A stretch of DNA of 64,000 bases from Castor canadensis. Its lineage: Eukaryota; Chordata; Mammalia; Rodentia; Castoridae. Where the stretch lies: NCBI RefSeq assembly GCF_047511655.1, contig NC_133401.1:46147570-46211569 (forward strand). The letters are read 5' to 3'. Positions 45,379 through 55,964 of the stretch are shown piece after piece; the first letter of the stretch is position 1; every line of letters begins with the position of its first letter. The notes under the pieces were generated by a model. The model was not told the origin of the DNA and made no database searches. It was given only the letters and a program-made list of their open reading frames with translations. Position numbers and translations under genes: made by a program.

Positions 45379-46587
45379 GGGGCCAAATGAGATATTGCGT
45401 CTGCTTTAAAGTTTCTTTTGAAAAAATAACTACTTGAAATGAATAATTTTTTACCACAACTTTATGATAATTAGTCAATTCAATTCCATAAATATTTACT
45501 GACTACTCCAGGCATTTGGGGCAGCTGGCAGGGGCAGGAGAGAGGAGGGGCTAAGGGTTGGGGTAGCTAGGAATGTAACCATCAGTAAGAACCTCAAGAA
45601 TCCTAAAACCTCATATCTCTCCATGTGTTCTAGGTGGCAAGTGCTCATAACTAACCTACACCCCAGCCCTCTGCTTCAGTTAGAAGGAGCACACCTGTCT
45701 TCACTGTGTACTTCCCAACATTCAAAGTGGAAATGAGGTTAGAGAAGCTGCACTACAGTATGGAAGCACTGGTCCCCAGTATTGCCGCCCCCCCCATTCC
45801 CCACCTGGCTCAGGCTCCTCTAGATAACAAAATTGCTGTGGTTGGAATTTGGTTGCCCAAGGGAAAATGAGCAGAGCATCTGAGTCCCCCAAACAAAAAT
45901 GTCCTGTGTTGCTAGGAGATAAGAGCCACAGAAGGCTGGAAATTAAAGTCAACTAACCATAGGGCTGCAGACTGCTCACATTAGCCACGTGAAAGCCAGA
46001 GGAACAGTCATTTCGCTGTTAAATTACATGGCGATGCTGCTGATTTGGAAAAGCAGATTACTGAACAACAAGTGCTAATAAGCCCAGGAAAAGTTGTTAA
46101 GGAAGCCACAGGGAAGCAAGGAATGCAAACCACATGGACAATTGGATTGGAACAGAAGGAGGAAACTGGAATGTTTAGATTGAGTTTTTTTAAAGAGAAC
46201 AATAAACTATATTTTTACAGATGCACCCTCATTCAGGACATCCCACTGAAGGCACCTTGTCTCTCCATTGAAGGACACTGACAACTCTTGAATTCCACCC
46301 CCCGTTAATTACTTCCTGGGACACATATCTTAAATAATCACAGGGACCATGGGAAAAGAATCAAAAGAAGGCTCCTGGTGCAGGTAGCATAGCAGACTCT
46401 GGGTCATGCCAGACTGAGATGGGTCCCTTCCCCTGTCACTTTAAGGAAAATGATGTGGGATTGCAGTTCTTATGTAATGGAAAGAGAGGAATCATTTGCT
46501 AACAACATTAAAATGTTAAGTAAACTGTTATATGCTCAAGTCACAACCTTCAGAAACAACTACAAAACAGAAATCCACACACCATTC
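45379..46587. other. Unassigned DNA right of ERV-C
   Basis: No gene or clear repeat was recognised. ccaaat at 45383-45388 matches the ERV-C left flank. Open frames are under 80 codons. Confidence 0.45.
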
Positions 46588-46853
46588 AAAAGCTTAAAGT
46601 CTAAGCCAGTCACTAGTGGCTCACACCTGTAATCCCAACTACTTGGGAGGCTGAGATGGGGAGGATGAGGTTTGAGGTCAGTCTGGGAAAACAGTTCATG
46701 AGAACTCATTTCCAAAAAAAAAAACAAAACAAAAATAAGAATAGCCAGAGCAAAATAGACTGGAGGTGTGGCTCAAGCAGTAAACCTGCTTTGCAAGTGT
46801 GAAACCCCGAGTTCAAAATCCAGTCTCACCAAAACCAAAAAAGTTTAAAGTCT
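46588..46853 (+). repeat. Composite SINE (B1-like + ID-like) with duplication
   Basis: The left half (46605-46735) is B1-like: 'ggctcacacctgtaatccc', 'acttgggaggctgag', A-rich linker. The right half (46756-46830) is ID-like: 'ggaggtgtggctcaagc', 'ctgctttgcaagtgt', 'gagttcaaaatccagtc'. It is flanked by near-identical 15-bp repeats (aaaagcttaaagtct at 46588-46602; aaaagtttaaagtct at 46839-46853). A dimeric B1-ID SINE fits castorimorph and related rodents. Confidence 0.9.
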
Positions 46854-47394
46854 GAAACAAACAGGTGATGAAAATGTGGACCCAATGTATCTACATGATA
46901 TAAGTGAGTATCATTTTACTACGGTGTGTGTTTATATGTACTCATTCCCTTGTCCTTACGACATGTTCTTAATATGATTACAGTCACATATAAGAAATTA
47001 GAGGGTTTTTCCATTTTTGCGCTAAGAATAAAAATACAAATTTCTCAAAAATCTATCTCAATCTCAATTTGGGAACTTCTCATCATGCAGCAGTGATAGC
47101 TTGTCCATAATTGGTGGTGGTGCTAATCATCCAATAATGTCACCATGAGAGACTAGCAGGGCAGTGGCGCAAATGCCCGTGACTCTGAGCACAAAACAAT
47201 GGCAAGATCAGCCTGCACAGGGCTGAATTTTCTTAACCAGATTTCTATTGTAAACCACCAAAACCAGTATTGTAAGGAGAAGCACATATGTGATTGCTTT
47301 TGCTGATCTGACTCCTATTGAAAACTACTTCCTGAGAAAAATGTTTTCACCTACAGTTTCTCCTCCCCCGGCTCATTCTTTCTATTTTCTCTTT
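46854..47394. other. Unassigned DNA
   Basis: No gene or repeat was recognised. Confidence 0.45.
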
Positions 47395-47645
47395 AGCGAC
47401 AGCAGTTCTTACTTACACAGTGCTTATGCTGTGCCAGGTACCGACCCAAGCACCTTACACACACTATGAAATTCATTTTGCAACACTACAGGGTAAGTGT
47501 TTTTACTTCTCAATATAGACATGAGGAAATTAAGGCAGAAAGAGATCAAGTAACATCCAAATTCACACAACTCGTAAGTGCATGGCTGGGATTCGAACCC
47601 AGGCCATGTGACTCCAGAGTCTGTGCTCTTAAACAGTGGTTTGTG
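47395..47645 (+). repeat. MIR SINE, sense, well kept
   Basis: Near-complete MIR order: 'gcttatgctgtgccagg', 'aagcaccttacacacac', 'atgaggaaattaaggcag', 'gattcgaacccaggcc' and 'gagtctgtgctctta'. Confidence 0.9.
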
Positions 47646-47744
47646 GGAAACCATTTTTTTCTTCTGTTGCTAAAATGACTTGTTGCAACTTCCTTTCATT
47701 GGGTTTCCTAGGACAGGCAAAGCCTGTTGTCCACAGTTATGTTT

Positions 47745-48135
47745 TTTATTAAGAAATTTTATTTGCACAAATTAATTGTACAAATGAGTTTCATTGTGAT
47801 ATTTACATGTATATGATATACTTTGAAAAAATTTACCCCTTCTATATTACTCTTACTTAACTGCCTTCCCTCCTCCCCCTACTATTTAACAGTCTCTGGT
47901 GGGTTCCACTGTGCTATTTCCATGCCTGTATATAATGTATTTCTATAACATTCACCACACATCACCCTCTCCCTCACCCCTCCTCCAACCTACTGGTTCC
48001 TGACCCCCAAACAATCCTTCTTTTACAATAATGTTACATTATTATTTTTTAGGTCTAGATTATACATCCACAGTCATATCAACAGCACTCTTTGCCCTCA
48101 AATTTGTCCCTTTTAATGTAAAATTGTATCACACT
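47745..48135 (-). repeat. L1-type 3' end, antisense
   Basis: On the minus strand the unit reads ggggtaaattttttcaaag then 'catgtaaatatcacaatg' then 'tttgtacaattaattt', a recurring 3'-end module that also occurs near 49295, 49395/50083, 53705 and (minus) 63320. Its G-rich/A-rich upstream part on the minus strand fits an L1 3' UTR. The family is not certain. Confidence 0.5.
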
Positions 48136-48149
48136 TTTAAAATTACCTA

Positions 48150-48395
48150 CTATTCATAGTTGCCATTTGTTGAGTGCCTGGTATGTATCAAGAATTTATA
48201 CTTACCTTATAAAACTTCATAAGAATTTTATGATACAGTGATTGTTGCCCCCTATTTCATAGTGGAGAAAATCGAGGCTCAAAGATAGTAGAGAACTTGC
48301 TCTAAACTGTGTCACAGGATTCAAGCCCAGATCCATCTGATACAATAGCTCTTGGTCTTAGCTGCTGCCCTACACTTGGCAAGAAGCCATGAAAA
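48150..48395 (+). repeat. MIR SINE, sense
   Basis: MIR order present but more decayed: 'ttgttgagtgcctggtatg', 'agtggagaaaatcgaggc', 'attcaagcccagatcc', 'agctcttggtctta'. Confidence 0.8.
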
Positions 48396-48569
48396 CTCAA
48401 CTCAATGGGTAAAATCTGCCATTACTGCCTGCACGGAGTTCAGGTAGGGCAGCTGTCCTCAAAGGGTGGTCCACAGACCTGCACCTTGAGATCCATTCAC
48501 AGGGTTATTGTGATTAGGAATATTTTCATATTAACACTAAGAAGCTGTTTGTCTCTTCCACTGTGTCGA

Positions 48570-49210
48570 TATTGAACTAATTGTGTAAAAGTAATGAAGA
48601 GTTCATGATGAGAGACCACTTCACACCAAAGAGGATGGTCATGAATTTCTTTAAGTGGAAAATAACAAGTATTGGCAATGATACGGAGAAAGTAGGACCA
48701 TCGGACATTGCTGGAAGGAATGTAAAATGGTGCGGCTGCTTGGAAAACAGTTGGAGGTTCTGCAAAAGTAAATCACAGAATTATCATATGACCCAGCAAT
48801 TCTGCTCCTGGCTATGTACCCAGAATACCATGAATAACAATGTACAGAAAAATTTGACGACTTAGAGGAAATCGGTCAATTTCTTGAAAAACTCATGGAA
48901 TATGAACTAGACAATTTGACCAGCCCTGTAACTTAAGGAAACTGAATCCACAATTTTAAAACTCCCCCAAGAGAATTTCCAAGCCCAGATCAGCCCACTG
49001 GTTATTCTACGGGCCATTTACACGATCACACTAATTCTACACAGTCTCTTCAAGAAAACACGGCAGGAGGAAATGTCTCCCAGTTCATCTTATGATGCTA
49101 ACAGTACCCAGATGCCAAAGGCAGACACTGATGGTACCAAAACCGAAACAACCAAACACAAAATGCTACACACTGACATCCCTGATGCATATGGATGCAA
49201 AAAATCTTTA
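48570..49210 (+). repeat. Old L1 ORF2 pieces, rearranged
   Basis: 48595-48865 resembles the C-terminal ORF2 region (the 'gtaaaatggtgcggctgcttggaaa' and 'acccagcaattctgctcctg' phrases, which match the young L1's 'ctggaaaaaac' and 'acccagcaataccac' parts). 48870-49200 looks like an earlier ORF2 segment (before and into RT), so the order is reversed from normal. The copy is much more diverged than the three young L1s. Confidence 0.55.
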
Positions 49211-49254
49211 ACAAAAAATCAGTGTCTAGCCTTAAAAAAGTGAGTGACATGAGT

Positions 49255-49428
49255 GTAAAATGGGGAATGTTTGGGGAGCCCAAGATGGTGGGGAGGGTGA
49301 ATATGATTGAAGTACTTTATACATGCATATGAAAATAGAATAATGAGACTCATTAAAATTTTATAAAAAATTGGGGATAAGAAAAAATAATACAGGGGGT
49401 GAATTTGATCAAATACATTATATACACG
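49255..49428 (+). repeat. L1-type 3' end modules, sense
   Basis: Two partial copies in a row: 'gggtgaatatgattgaag' at about 49296 and 'gggggtgaatttgatcaaa' at about 49395. The second is cut at 49428 by the LTR that follows and continues at 50083. Confidence 0.5.
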
Positions 49429-50082
49429 TCTCGCAAGCTTTCTCATGAGCCCTTGTTCTCCTGAACCTAACTGGGGGTGACTGGAGCTGCAGAAAGGACA
49501 AACAATAGAAAAACATGCAGAAAGCTGGGGCCAGGTTGCTGGGTGCTTAGATAGAGATGCACAAGAGCCTCATTACTTCTTTTACTTTGCTTCTTTTTTC
49601 TATTCTTTAAAACCTTACTTCTAAAGTCTTTCTTTTCTATTCTTTAAAGTCTCTTTCCTTAGACTCATACTGTCCCATGTTTCCTTTAATCTCTTAAAGT
49701 CTTTGCCCTCAGACTTGTACCATTCCATGTTCTCTCTTAAAGTCTCAGTCCTTAGACTTGAAGACACACAAACAGCTAGCAGCAACCACAGTCAACCAAT
49801 CAATCCATCCCCCAACCAAATCAACCATGTCCTCCTTCAGCAAGTCTTTTTTATACAGTGGCAAACAAGGAGGTGGAGCCACAGTTCTTGGGGAGGGGTG
49901 TGACATTGTAACAAGAGAAATCTGCTCTCTCTCTGGATGTAAACAACTTTGGAAAAGCAGCTGTGCTACATTTTGCCTGCCTTTTCTGCAGCTGGGGCCA
50001 TGCCAAACTCAGCTTACAGTTTATTTGACATAGCTGTGCTTATGTCAAGTTCTTATAGGCTTCTCATAATCCACTCCCCACA
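49429..50082 (-). repeat. Candidate class-II-like solo LTR, minus strand
   Basis: About 654 bp between tacacg (49423-49428) and tacatg (50083-50088), a near-perfect 6-bp duplication. It interrupts an L1-type 3' end that is in register on both sides. On the minus strand it starts TGTGGGGAG, has TATA-like motifs (tataaaaaag, 49847-49856; tataagaac, near 50050), and holds a set of tandem units (49626-49760). Six-base duplications are usual for class II (ERVK/IAP-type) elements. The family was not identified. Confidence 0.58.
49626..49760. repeat. Imperfect tandem repeats, 43-50 bp units
   Basis: Units start tct..(t/c)cct(t/c)agact and end ctttaaag or cttaaag. Recognisable boundaries lie near 49649, 49699 and 49742, with two shorter partial units to the left. 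All are pyrimidine-rich on the plus strand, within the candidate LTR. Confidence 0.75.
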
Positions 50083-50140
50083 TACATGTATGAAAATATC
50101 AGAATGAAGCCCCTTAGTACAATTAATATATGTTAATAAA
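50083..50140 (+). repeat. L1-type 3' end, right part after LTR
   Basis: Continues the module broken at 49428: 'catgtatgaaaatatcag', 'gaagccccttagtacaatt', then an ataaaat tail. Confidence 0.5.
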
Positions 50141-50220
50141 ATGTAAATGCATTTACATGTCAAAATGTAAGTAGAACCTAAAACTGCTGTGAAAAAAATC
50201 AAGTTTATAAAAAAAATCTT

Positions 50221-50435
50221 GGCCTGGCACCAGAAGTTCATGCCTTTAATCCTAGCTACTTGGGAGATTAATATTGGGAGGACCATGGTTCAAGGTCAGT
50301 CTGGGCGAATAGTTTGTGAGAACCCTGTCTCCAAAATAACAGAGCAAAATGGACTGGGGTGTGGTTGAAGTGGTAAAATGCCTGCTTTGCAAGTGCAAAG
50401 CCCTGAGTTCAAACCCCAGTCCTACCAACAAGAAA
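50221..50435 (+). repeat. Composite SINE (B1-like + ID-like), second copy
   Basis: The left half has 'tcatgcctttaatcctagc' and 'tacttgggagatta'. The right half has 'tggactggggtgtggttg', 'ctgctttgcaagtgcaaag' and 'gttcaaaccccagtcctacc'. Same structure as 46605-46838 and in the same orientation. No clear duplication was seen. Confidence 0.85.
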
Positions 50436-50479
50436 AAGAACTTTAACAAATTATAAACAAATATAATTCAGCAATATAT

Positions 50480-51677
50480 AAACATAATTATAAAAACAAT
50501 CATACACCAGGTCAAGTGTTCTATATTCCAGTAATGTAAGGCTGGTTCAATATTCAGAAGCAATTATTGTAATCCACAGTATTGGCAGGCTAAAGAAGAA
50601 AAATATTTTCATGATCATACAGACAGACATTGAAAAAGAACCTGACAATATTCTATTCTCATTCATGATATTAAAAAAAACTTCCAGGAAAACAAAAACA
50701 GGGAAATTTCCTCAACTTGTTGAGAAGAATCTACAGAGTCCTACAGATAACATCATACATAGTGATGGAAGACTGAATATTTTCCTCCTAAGACTGAGAA
50801 CTAGGCAAGAAGGCCCACTACCCTCATTCTATTCAGTATAGTACTGGAAGTTCTAGTCAGTCCAATAAGGCAAGAAAAATAAAGGGAAAGCATACAGGTA
50901 GAAAAGAAAAGCAAAGCTCTCTATTTGCAGATGGCATGATTGTACAATGAGGTGACAGCACACAAGCTCAACCTACAAAAATCAGTGACATTTCTGTATC
51001 CTGATATTAAATACATGGACACAAGAATTTTAAATACAATGCCAGTTATAACAATTCACCCCGAATGAGATCCATTCCTCCATACATGTGACACATACAT
51101 ACAAAATTAGATACATGATCTAATCAAACATGTACATAGCTTACAACCTGGAACCTACAATACTAATGAAAGAAAAAAAAAGTTCCTAAGAAGAGAAAGG
51201 CATGCTGTGTTCATAGCTTGGGAGACTCCAACATAGAAAAGATATCAATTCTGTCCAAATTTAAGACAGATTTAATTCAATTTGTGTCAAAATTCCAGCT
51301 AATTTTTTGTAGACACACACTAGATTATTCAAAATTTACCTGGAAAGGCAAAAGAACCAGTGTAACTAGTAAAATCATTTTGAAAAAGAAAGAAAAACTA
51401 AGAGGAATTAGTTTACCCAATTTCAAAATTTACTAAATAGCTACAATTTACTTAAGGTAGCCAGGACCATATATAATTGACAGAGGAAAGCTGTATCTTA
51501 ATCCAGGGTACATATGTGGTTTGGCAGAGGAACAGACACATAAATCAATAAAGCAGAATAAAGAACTCAGAAATAGACCCAAACAAATATGACCAATAAG
51601 AGTGCAGAAACATTTCAGTGCAGGAAAGGTTTGATTGTAACAGACAGTGCTGGGACAATTGGTCACCCATCAGCCAA
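50480..51677 (+). repeat. Old L1 ORF2 (RT region), first part
   Basis: A decayed L1 in sense order. RT-like sequence includes 'DIEKEPDNI' near 50625, 'SFYSVYW' near 50825, a 'LFADGMI' equivalent near 50922-50945 (FADD degraded), and 'WKGKR' with 'ISLPNFKIY' near 51340-51436. It continues after the younger L1 insertion at 52616. It appears as old or older than the MIR-like decay nearby. Confidence 0.78.
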
Positions 51678-51691
51678 AAAAAAGGAAACTT
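51678..51691. repeat. Target-site duplication, left copy, of truncated L1
   Basis: aaaaaaggaaactt, identical to 52602-52615. The older L1 is cut at this point. Confidence 0.9.
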
Positions 51692-52601
51692 TTTTTTTTC
51701 ATTTTTCTTTTATTATTCATATGTGCATACAAGGCTTGGGTCATTTCTCCCCCCTGCCCCCACCCCCTCCCTTACCACCCACTCCACCCCCTCCCTCTCC
51801 CCCCCCCCAATACCCAGCAGAAACTATTTTGCCCTTATTTCTAATTTTGTTGTAGAGAGAGTATAAGCAATAATAGGAAGGAACAAGGGGTTTTGCTGGT
51901 TGAGATAAGGATAGCTATACAGGGCATTGACTCACATTGATTTCCTGTGCGTGGGTGTTACCTTCTAGGTTAATTCTTTTTGATCTAACCTTTTCTCTAG
52001 TACCTGTTCCCCTTTTCCTATTGGCCTCAGTTGCTTTAAGGTATCTGCTTTAGTTTCTCTGCGTTAAGGGCAACAAATGCTAGCTAATTTTTTAGGTGTC
52101 TTACCTATCCTCACCCCTCCCTGTGTGCTCTCGCTTTTATCATGTGCTCATAGTCCAATCCCCTTGTTGTGTTTGCCCTTGATCTAATGTCCACATATGA
52201 GGGAGAACATACGATTTTTGGTCTTTTGAGCCAGGCTAACCTCACTCAGAATGATGTTCTCCAATTCTATCCATTTACCAGCGAATGATAACATTTCGTT
52301 CTTCTTCATGGCTGCATAAAATTCCATTGTGTATAGATACCACATTTTCTTAATCCATTCGTCAGTAGTGGGGCATCTTGGCTGTTTCCATAACTTGGCT
52401 ATTGTGAATAGTGCCGCAATAAACATGGATGTGCAGGTGCCTCTGGAGTTACCTGTGTCACAGTCTTTTGGGTATATCCCCAAGAGTGGTATTGCTGGAA
52501 CAAATGGTAGATCAATGTTTAGATTTTTAAGTAGCCTCCAAATTTTTTTCCAGAGTGGTTGTACTAGTTTACATTCCCACCAACAGTGTAAGAGGGTTCC
52601 T
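51692..52601 (-). mobile_element. LINE-1, heavily 5'-truncated, minus strand
   Basis: A 0.9-kb insertion inside the older L1. The minus strand holds the last 140 codons of ORF2 (stop at 52184), the 3' UTR with the G-rich tract (C-rich on plus at 51748-51808) and a tail that is T-rich at 51692-51715. Flanked by exact 14-bp duplications. It is of the same young family as the copies at 3.7 and 38.1 kb. Confidence 0.95.
52184..52601 (-). pseudogene. L1 ORF2 C-terminal fragment
   Basis: About 139 codons, open from the truncation point to the stop: the end of the Cys-rich region ([15 protein letters not shown]) and the tail [18 protein letters not shown] through FSLICGH. The open frame extends 35 bases beyond the L1 into flanking older L1 sequence, so its apparent N-terminus is not native. 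Confidence 0.9.
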
Positions 52602-52615
52602 AAAAAAGGAAACTT
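52602..52615. repeat. Target-site duplication, right copy, of truncated L1
   Basis: Identical to 51678-51691. Older L1 sequence resumes here. Confidence 0.9.
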
Positions 52616-53124
52616 AACCCATATCTCACATCTCACACAAAAATGAACTCTGCATGAATCATTGACTTAAACGTAAAACGTTAAATTACAAAATGTTTTT
52701 TAAAAATAGAAAATCTTCAGAATGTATGGCTATGAAAAGAGTTCTTAAACTTGCTACCAAAACAAATTCCATACATAGAAAAAATTGATAAATTGAGCTT
52801 TATCTAAACTTTTACTCTTTGTAGCCCAGTCTGGTCTCAAACTCACAACCCTCCTGCCTCAACCTCCCCAGTTCTGGCATTGCAGCCTACCATGACCAGC
52901 TCAGAGAAAATATATTTCTAAACCTCATCATATATGACAAAAGGATAATATCTAGACTACAAAGAGCTCTCACAACAGTTCAGAACAACTCATGCATTTA
53001 GATCATTAAAAGACACAAAGAGATATTTCACAAAAAGAAGCCTGTGAAGGGAAGAAACTGCAAATTAAAGCCACAATGAGACCTCACACAACAGAAAGGC
53101 AAAAATAAAAAATTGTGACAGTAA
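52616..53124 (+). repeat. Old L1 ORF2, second part, with B1 SINE inside
   Basis: Continues the older L1 (for example 'tcagaatgtatggctatg' and 'gataatatctagactac', phrases of L1 ORF2 C-terminal half). It is interrupted by an antisense B1-like SINE at 52806-52905 and ends at the ID SINE at 53125. It is non-coding now. Confidence 0.7.
52806..52905 (-). repeat. B1-like SINE, antisense
   Basis: The plus strand reads 'ttgtagcccagtctggtctc', 'aaccctcctgcctcaacct', 'ctaccatgaccagctca', the reverse complement of a B1 body. Confidence 0.85.
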
Positions 53125-53213
53125 ACTGGGGTTGTAGCTCAAGTGGTAGAGCGCCTACATAGCAAGGGCAAGGCCCTGAGTTCCAGCCCAGTACTGTAAA
53201 AAAGAAAAGAAGA
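53125..53213 (+). repeat. ID-type SINE, sense
   Basis: Body 'ctggggttgtagctcaagtg', 'tagagcgcctacatagc', 'ccctgagttccagcccagt', then an A-rich tail. The A box is kept, while the B box is changed. Confidence 0.85.
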
Positions 53214-53219
53214 GAAAAA

Positions 53220-53845
53220 GCCCATTTGGAAACTCTGACTACATGATTCCAACTATATGACATTCTAGAAAAGGCAAAATTATGAGAAGGAAGAGGTCAG
53301 TGGTTGCCAAGGGTTAGAGGAGAGGGAAGGACGAGCAGGCAGAGCACAGGGGATTTCTAGGGCAGTGAAACTATTCTGCATGACACTACAATGGTGGATA
53401 CATGTCACTATACATTTTTCAAAACCCTAGAAATGTACAACGCTGAGTGAATGCAGTAAGTGATGGACTTTGGGTGATACCCATGAGTCAATATAGGTTT
53501 AATTGTAACCAAGTGACCACTCTGGTGCAGGAGGGTGATAGTGGGGAGGCTGTGTTCATATGAGGCTGGGTATCCACACCTTCTGCTCAGTTTTGTTGAC
53601 ATTCTGAAACTGTTAAAAATGAAGTCTATATCTGAAATAGAACAAAGAAACCTCTTGCAATTGCTTCAAGTGGTATGGAAAGGGGCTTGGGGTGGAGAAA
53701 TGGTGGGGTGATCTAACTAATGTACAATATAAGCCTATTTGGAATTGTTGCAATGAATCCCCCCCGTACAATGAAAATATCCTAAGAAAAAATCCAAAAT
53801 AAATAAATAAAACTCCAATTGCAAAATAAATAATGAAGTCTATAT
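53220..53845 (+). repeat. Old L1 3'-region sequence
   Basis: 53225-53640 shows the order of an old L1 3' UTR/ORF2 end ('gactacatgattccaactat', 'gttgccaagggttagagg', 'gatacatgtcactatac'). A module similar to the other L1-type 3' ends is at about 53695-53800 ('tacaatgaaaat', preceded by 'ggtggggtgatctaac'). Mixed pieces; the borders are uncertain. Confidence 0.5.
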
Positions 53846-53847
53846 AG

Positions 53848-53965
53848 TGAGGATAGTGGTGCACACATATAATCCAAGCACTTGGGAAGCTAAGGCAGGA
53901 GGACCTCAAATTCAAGGCCAGCCTGGGATACACAGCAAGACCCAGTTTCAAAAAAAAAAAAAAAA
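53848..53965 (+). repeat. B1-like SINE, sense
   Basis: 'gtggtgcacacatataatcc', 'agcacttgggaagctaagg', 'aaggccagcctgggatac', then an A run to 53964. Well preserved. Confidence 0.88.
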
Positions 53966-53974
53966 GACAATAAA

Positions 53975-54475
53975 ACACAATGCAAAACCATACTACAGCA
54001 TCTTTATTTGTAATAGTGAAAATGGTCAAAACAACCCAGAGGTCCTTCAACAAATGAATGATTAAAGGAACTATGGTACATCCATACAGTGGAGTGTTAC
54101 TCACTAATAAAAGGAACAAACCCCTGATACACACAACAACCTGGATGAATCTACAAAGAATTATGCAGAGGGTGGGAGGGGAAGTCAATCCCAGAAGGTT
54201 CCACACCACATGATTGTCTTAATAGAACATTTGCACATGACAATAAGGTAGAAATAGAGAACATATAAAAAAAGGTTGTCAGAGGACAGATAAGAGGAGG
54301 CTGTTTTGTAACTTGACTGCATCAGTGCCACCATTCTGATTGTGCTACTATACTGTACAGCTTTGCAAGATGTCACCCCTAGGAAATGGTTGCTAAAGGG
54401 AACATGGGTCTCTCTGTACTACTTCTTACAACTGCATATGGTCTACAATTAAATCTAAATAAAATCGGAATTAAA
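53975..54475 (+). repeat. Old L1 ORF2 end and 3' UTR
   Basis: Shows the ORF2 tail phrases ('aactatggtacatccatac', 'gttactcactaataaaag', 'aacctggatgaatctac') and a 3' end with 'acaactgcatatggtctac' and an A-rich end. Probably the end of the old L1 that starts near 50480, with SINE insertions in between. Confidence 0.68.
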
Positions 54476-54504
54476 AAGTTAAGTGAAATGACTCTGTTGT
54501 TACA

Positions 54505-54630
54505 AATAAGACAGCTGGACATAGAGGTGCATGCCTGCAAACTCTCCACTCAGGAGGTTGGGGCAGAAGGGTCATGAGTTCAAGACCTGCTTGGGCTACA
54601 TAATGAGACACTGTCTCAAAAAAAAGTAAG
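54505..54630 (+). repeat. B1-like SINE, sense
   Basis: 'ggacatagaggtgcatgcctg', 'ctcaggaggttggggcag', 'agacctgcttgggctac', then an A run. The short repeat aagacag flanks it on both sides (left near 54506-54512, right near 54628-54634). Confidence 0.85.
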
Positions 54631-54634
54631 ACAG

Positions 54635-54975
54635 TATTTGTTAGCAATGGTAAAATTTAAGCTTTCAAGCAAAAATTAGAATTTTGGAATATTTCTTCCT
54701 GCTACAATGAGCACACCAATTCCCAAAACGTAATGACTTTTTAGATGAGGTCAGTAGTGATACTAACTCATGTTGTTTTGATACTGCATAATGAAAAATG
54801 TCAAAAGTTGTAAGAGCTGCATAACTCAGTGAGTCAAGAGTTTCTAAATGATCAATGTAGCCTATTACAAAACCATGCATAGTTGAAACCCTTTTCAAAA
54901 CACAAGTGGATTTTACTGGACAGAGTAAAAATTTGTCCCCATAGTTTCAGATTCCAGTTGCCACTAACCTTTAAG
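54635..54975. other. Unassigned DNA between two SINEs
   Basis: No gene or repeat family was recognised. Open frames on the minus strand under 80 codons have no family features. Confidence 0.4.
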
Positions 54976-55083
54976 AAATTACCATTTGTCACTGGGACAT
55001 GGGTCAGGTGATAAGAGCACTTGTCTAGCAAGCACAAGGCTCTGAGTTCAAACACCAGTATTGAAAAAAAATTATCATTTGTC
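54976..55083 (+). repeat. ID-type SINE with imperfect duplication
   Basis: Body 54993-55062: 'gggacatgggtcaggtgat', 'cacttgtctagcaagcac', 'gagttcaaacaccag'. An A run follows. It is flanked by aattaccatttgtca (near 54977) and aattatcatttgtca (near 55069), one mismatch in 15. Confidence 0.85.
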
Positions 55084-55904
55084 AACTTTTAATAAAGTAT
55101 TAAAGACAAGTATCCACATTTACCTGAAAAGATTATTCAGCTATGCCTCCCCCTTGCACTACATATCTATGTAAGGTTACCTTTCTTCATGTCCTTCAAC
55201 TAACGTAACATATCATAACAGACTGGATGCAGGTGCATAGATGAGAAATCACTTGTTTTCTATTAGTCTAGATGTTAGAGATTTGAAAGAAGGGTGTAAA
55301 TCAACACCCATCTCCTTGCTACATTTTCTTTTGTGTTGGCAAACATAGTTATTTTCACTAAATATTTATGCTGACAATTAATAGGCTTATTCTATTTAAT
55401 GACTAATAAATAGTTTAAAATTTTCTCAGTTTTGAGCTTTCTCATAATGCAAATACTGATTGATGTAATATTCATAAGAAAAGTTCTTTGGGGTCCTCAG
55501 TAAGTTTTAAGAGTGAAGGCTCCTAAGACCCCAAGCTCTGAGAACTGCTGCTCAGAGTTGCAAGTTTTCTTGTTGACTGTAGGCACATGCTCAATTAAAT
55601 GCTAGACCAACTCACAAACCCAAAGGATTATGTGAGAACACAAGGAAGTAGCCAGTTTTAGAGAGAGGTATATGTCAAGGAGATGGGGGAGCTGTCCCAC
55701 TGCTTTCCCCACCTAGAGACAGGACAACCCTGAAACTGCTGAGAGTCCACAGGGAGGGTCATTCCCATGGGGTGCTTCCTGTGGGTTTTGGGGGAATCAC
55801 TGAGGCCATTGCACTAAACCCCAAAGAGAAGGATAAGTAATTTGGAAAGCTATCTCTAATTGTTGCTCCCATTCATTGGCAACATTACACATCCACAGGA
55901 GCCC

Positions 55905-55910
<6 letters not shown>

Positions 55911-55960
<50 letters not shown>
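55911..55960. repeat. (AG)n microsatellite
   Basis: Twenty-five pure AG units. The open frames across it, on both strands, are artefacts of the repeat. Confidence 0.98.

Positions 55961-55964
<4 letters not shown>

Noticed and set aside
51589-51866. Proline-rich frames as a coding sequence
   Set aside because: They are the translation of the C-rich complement of the L1 3' UTR G-tract.
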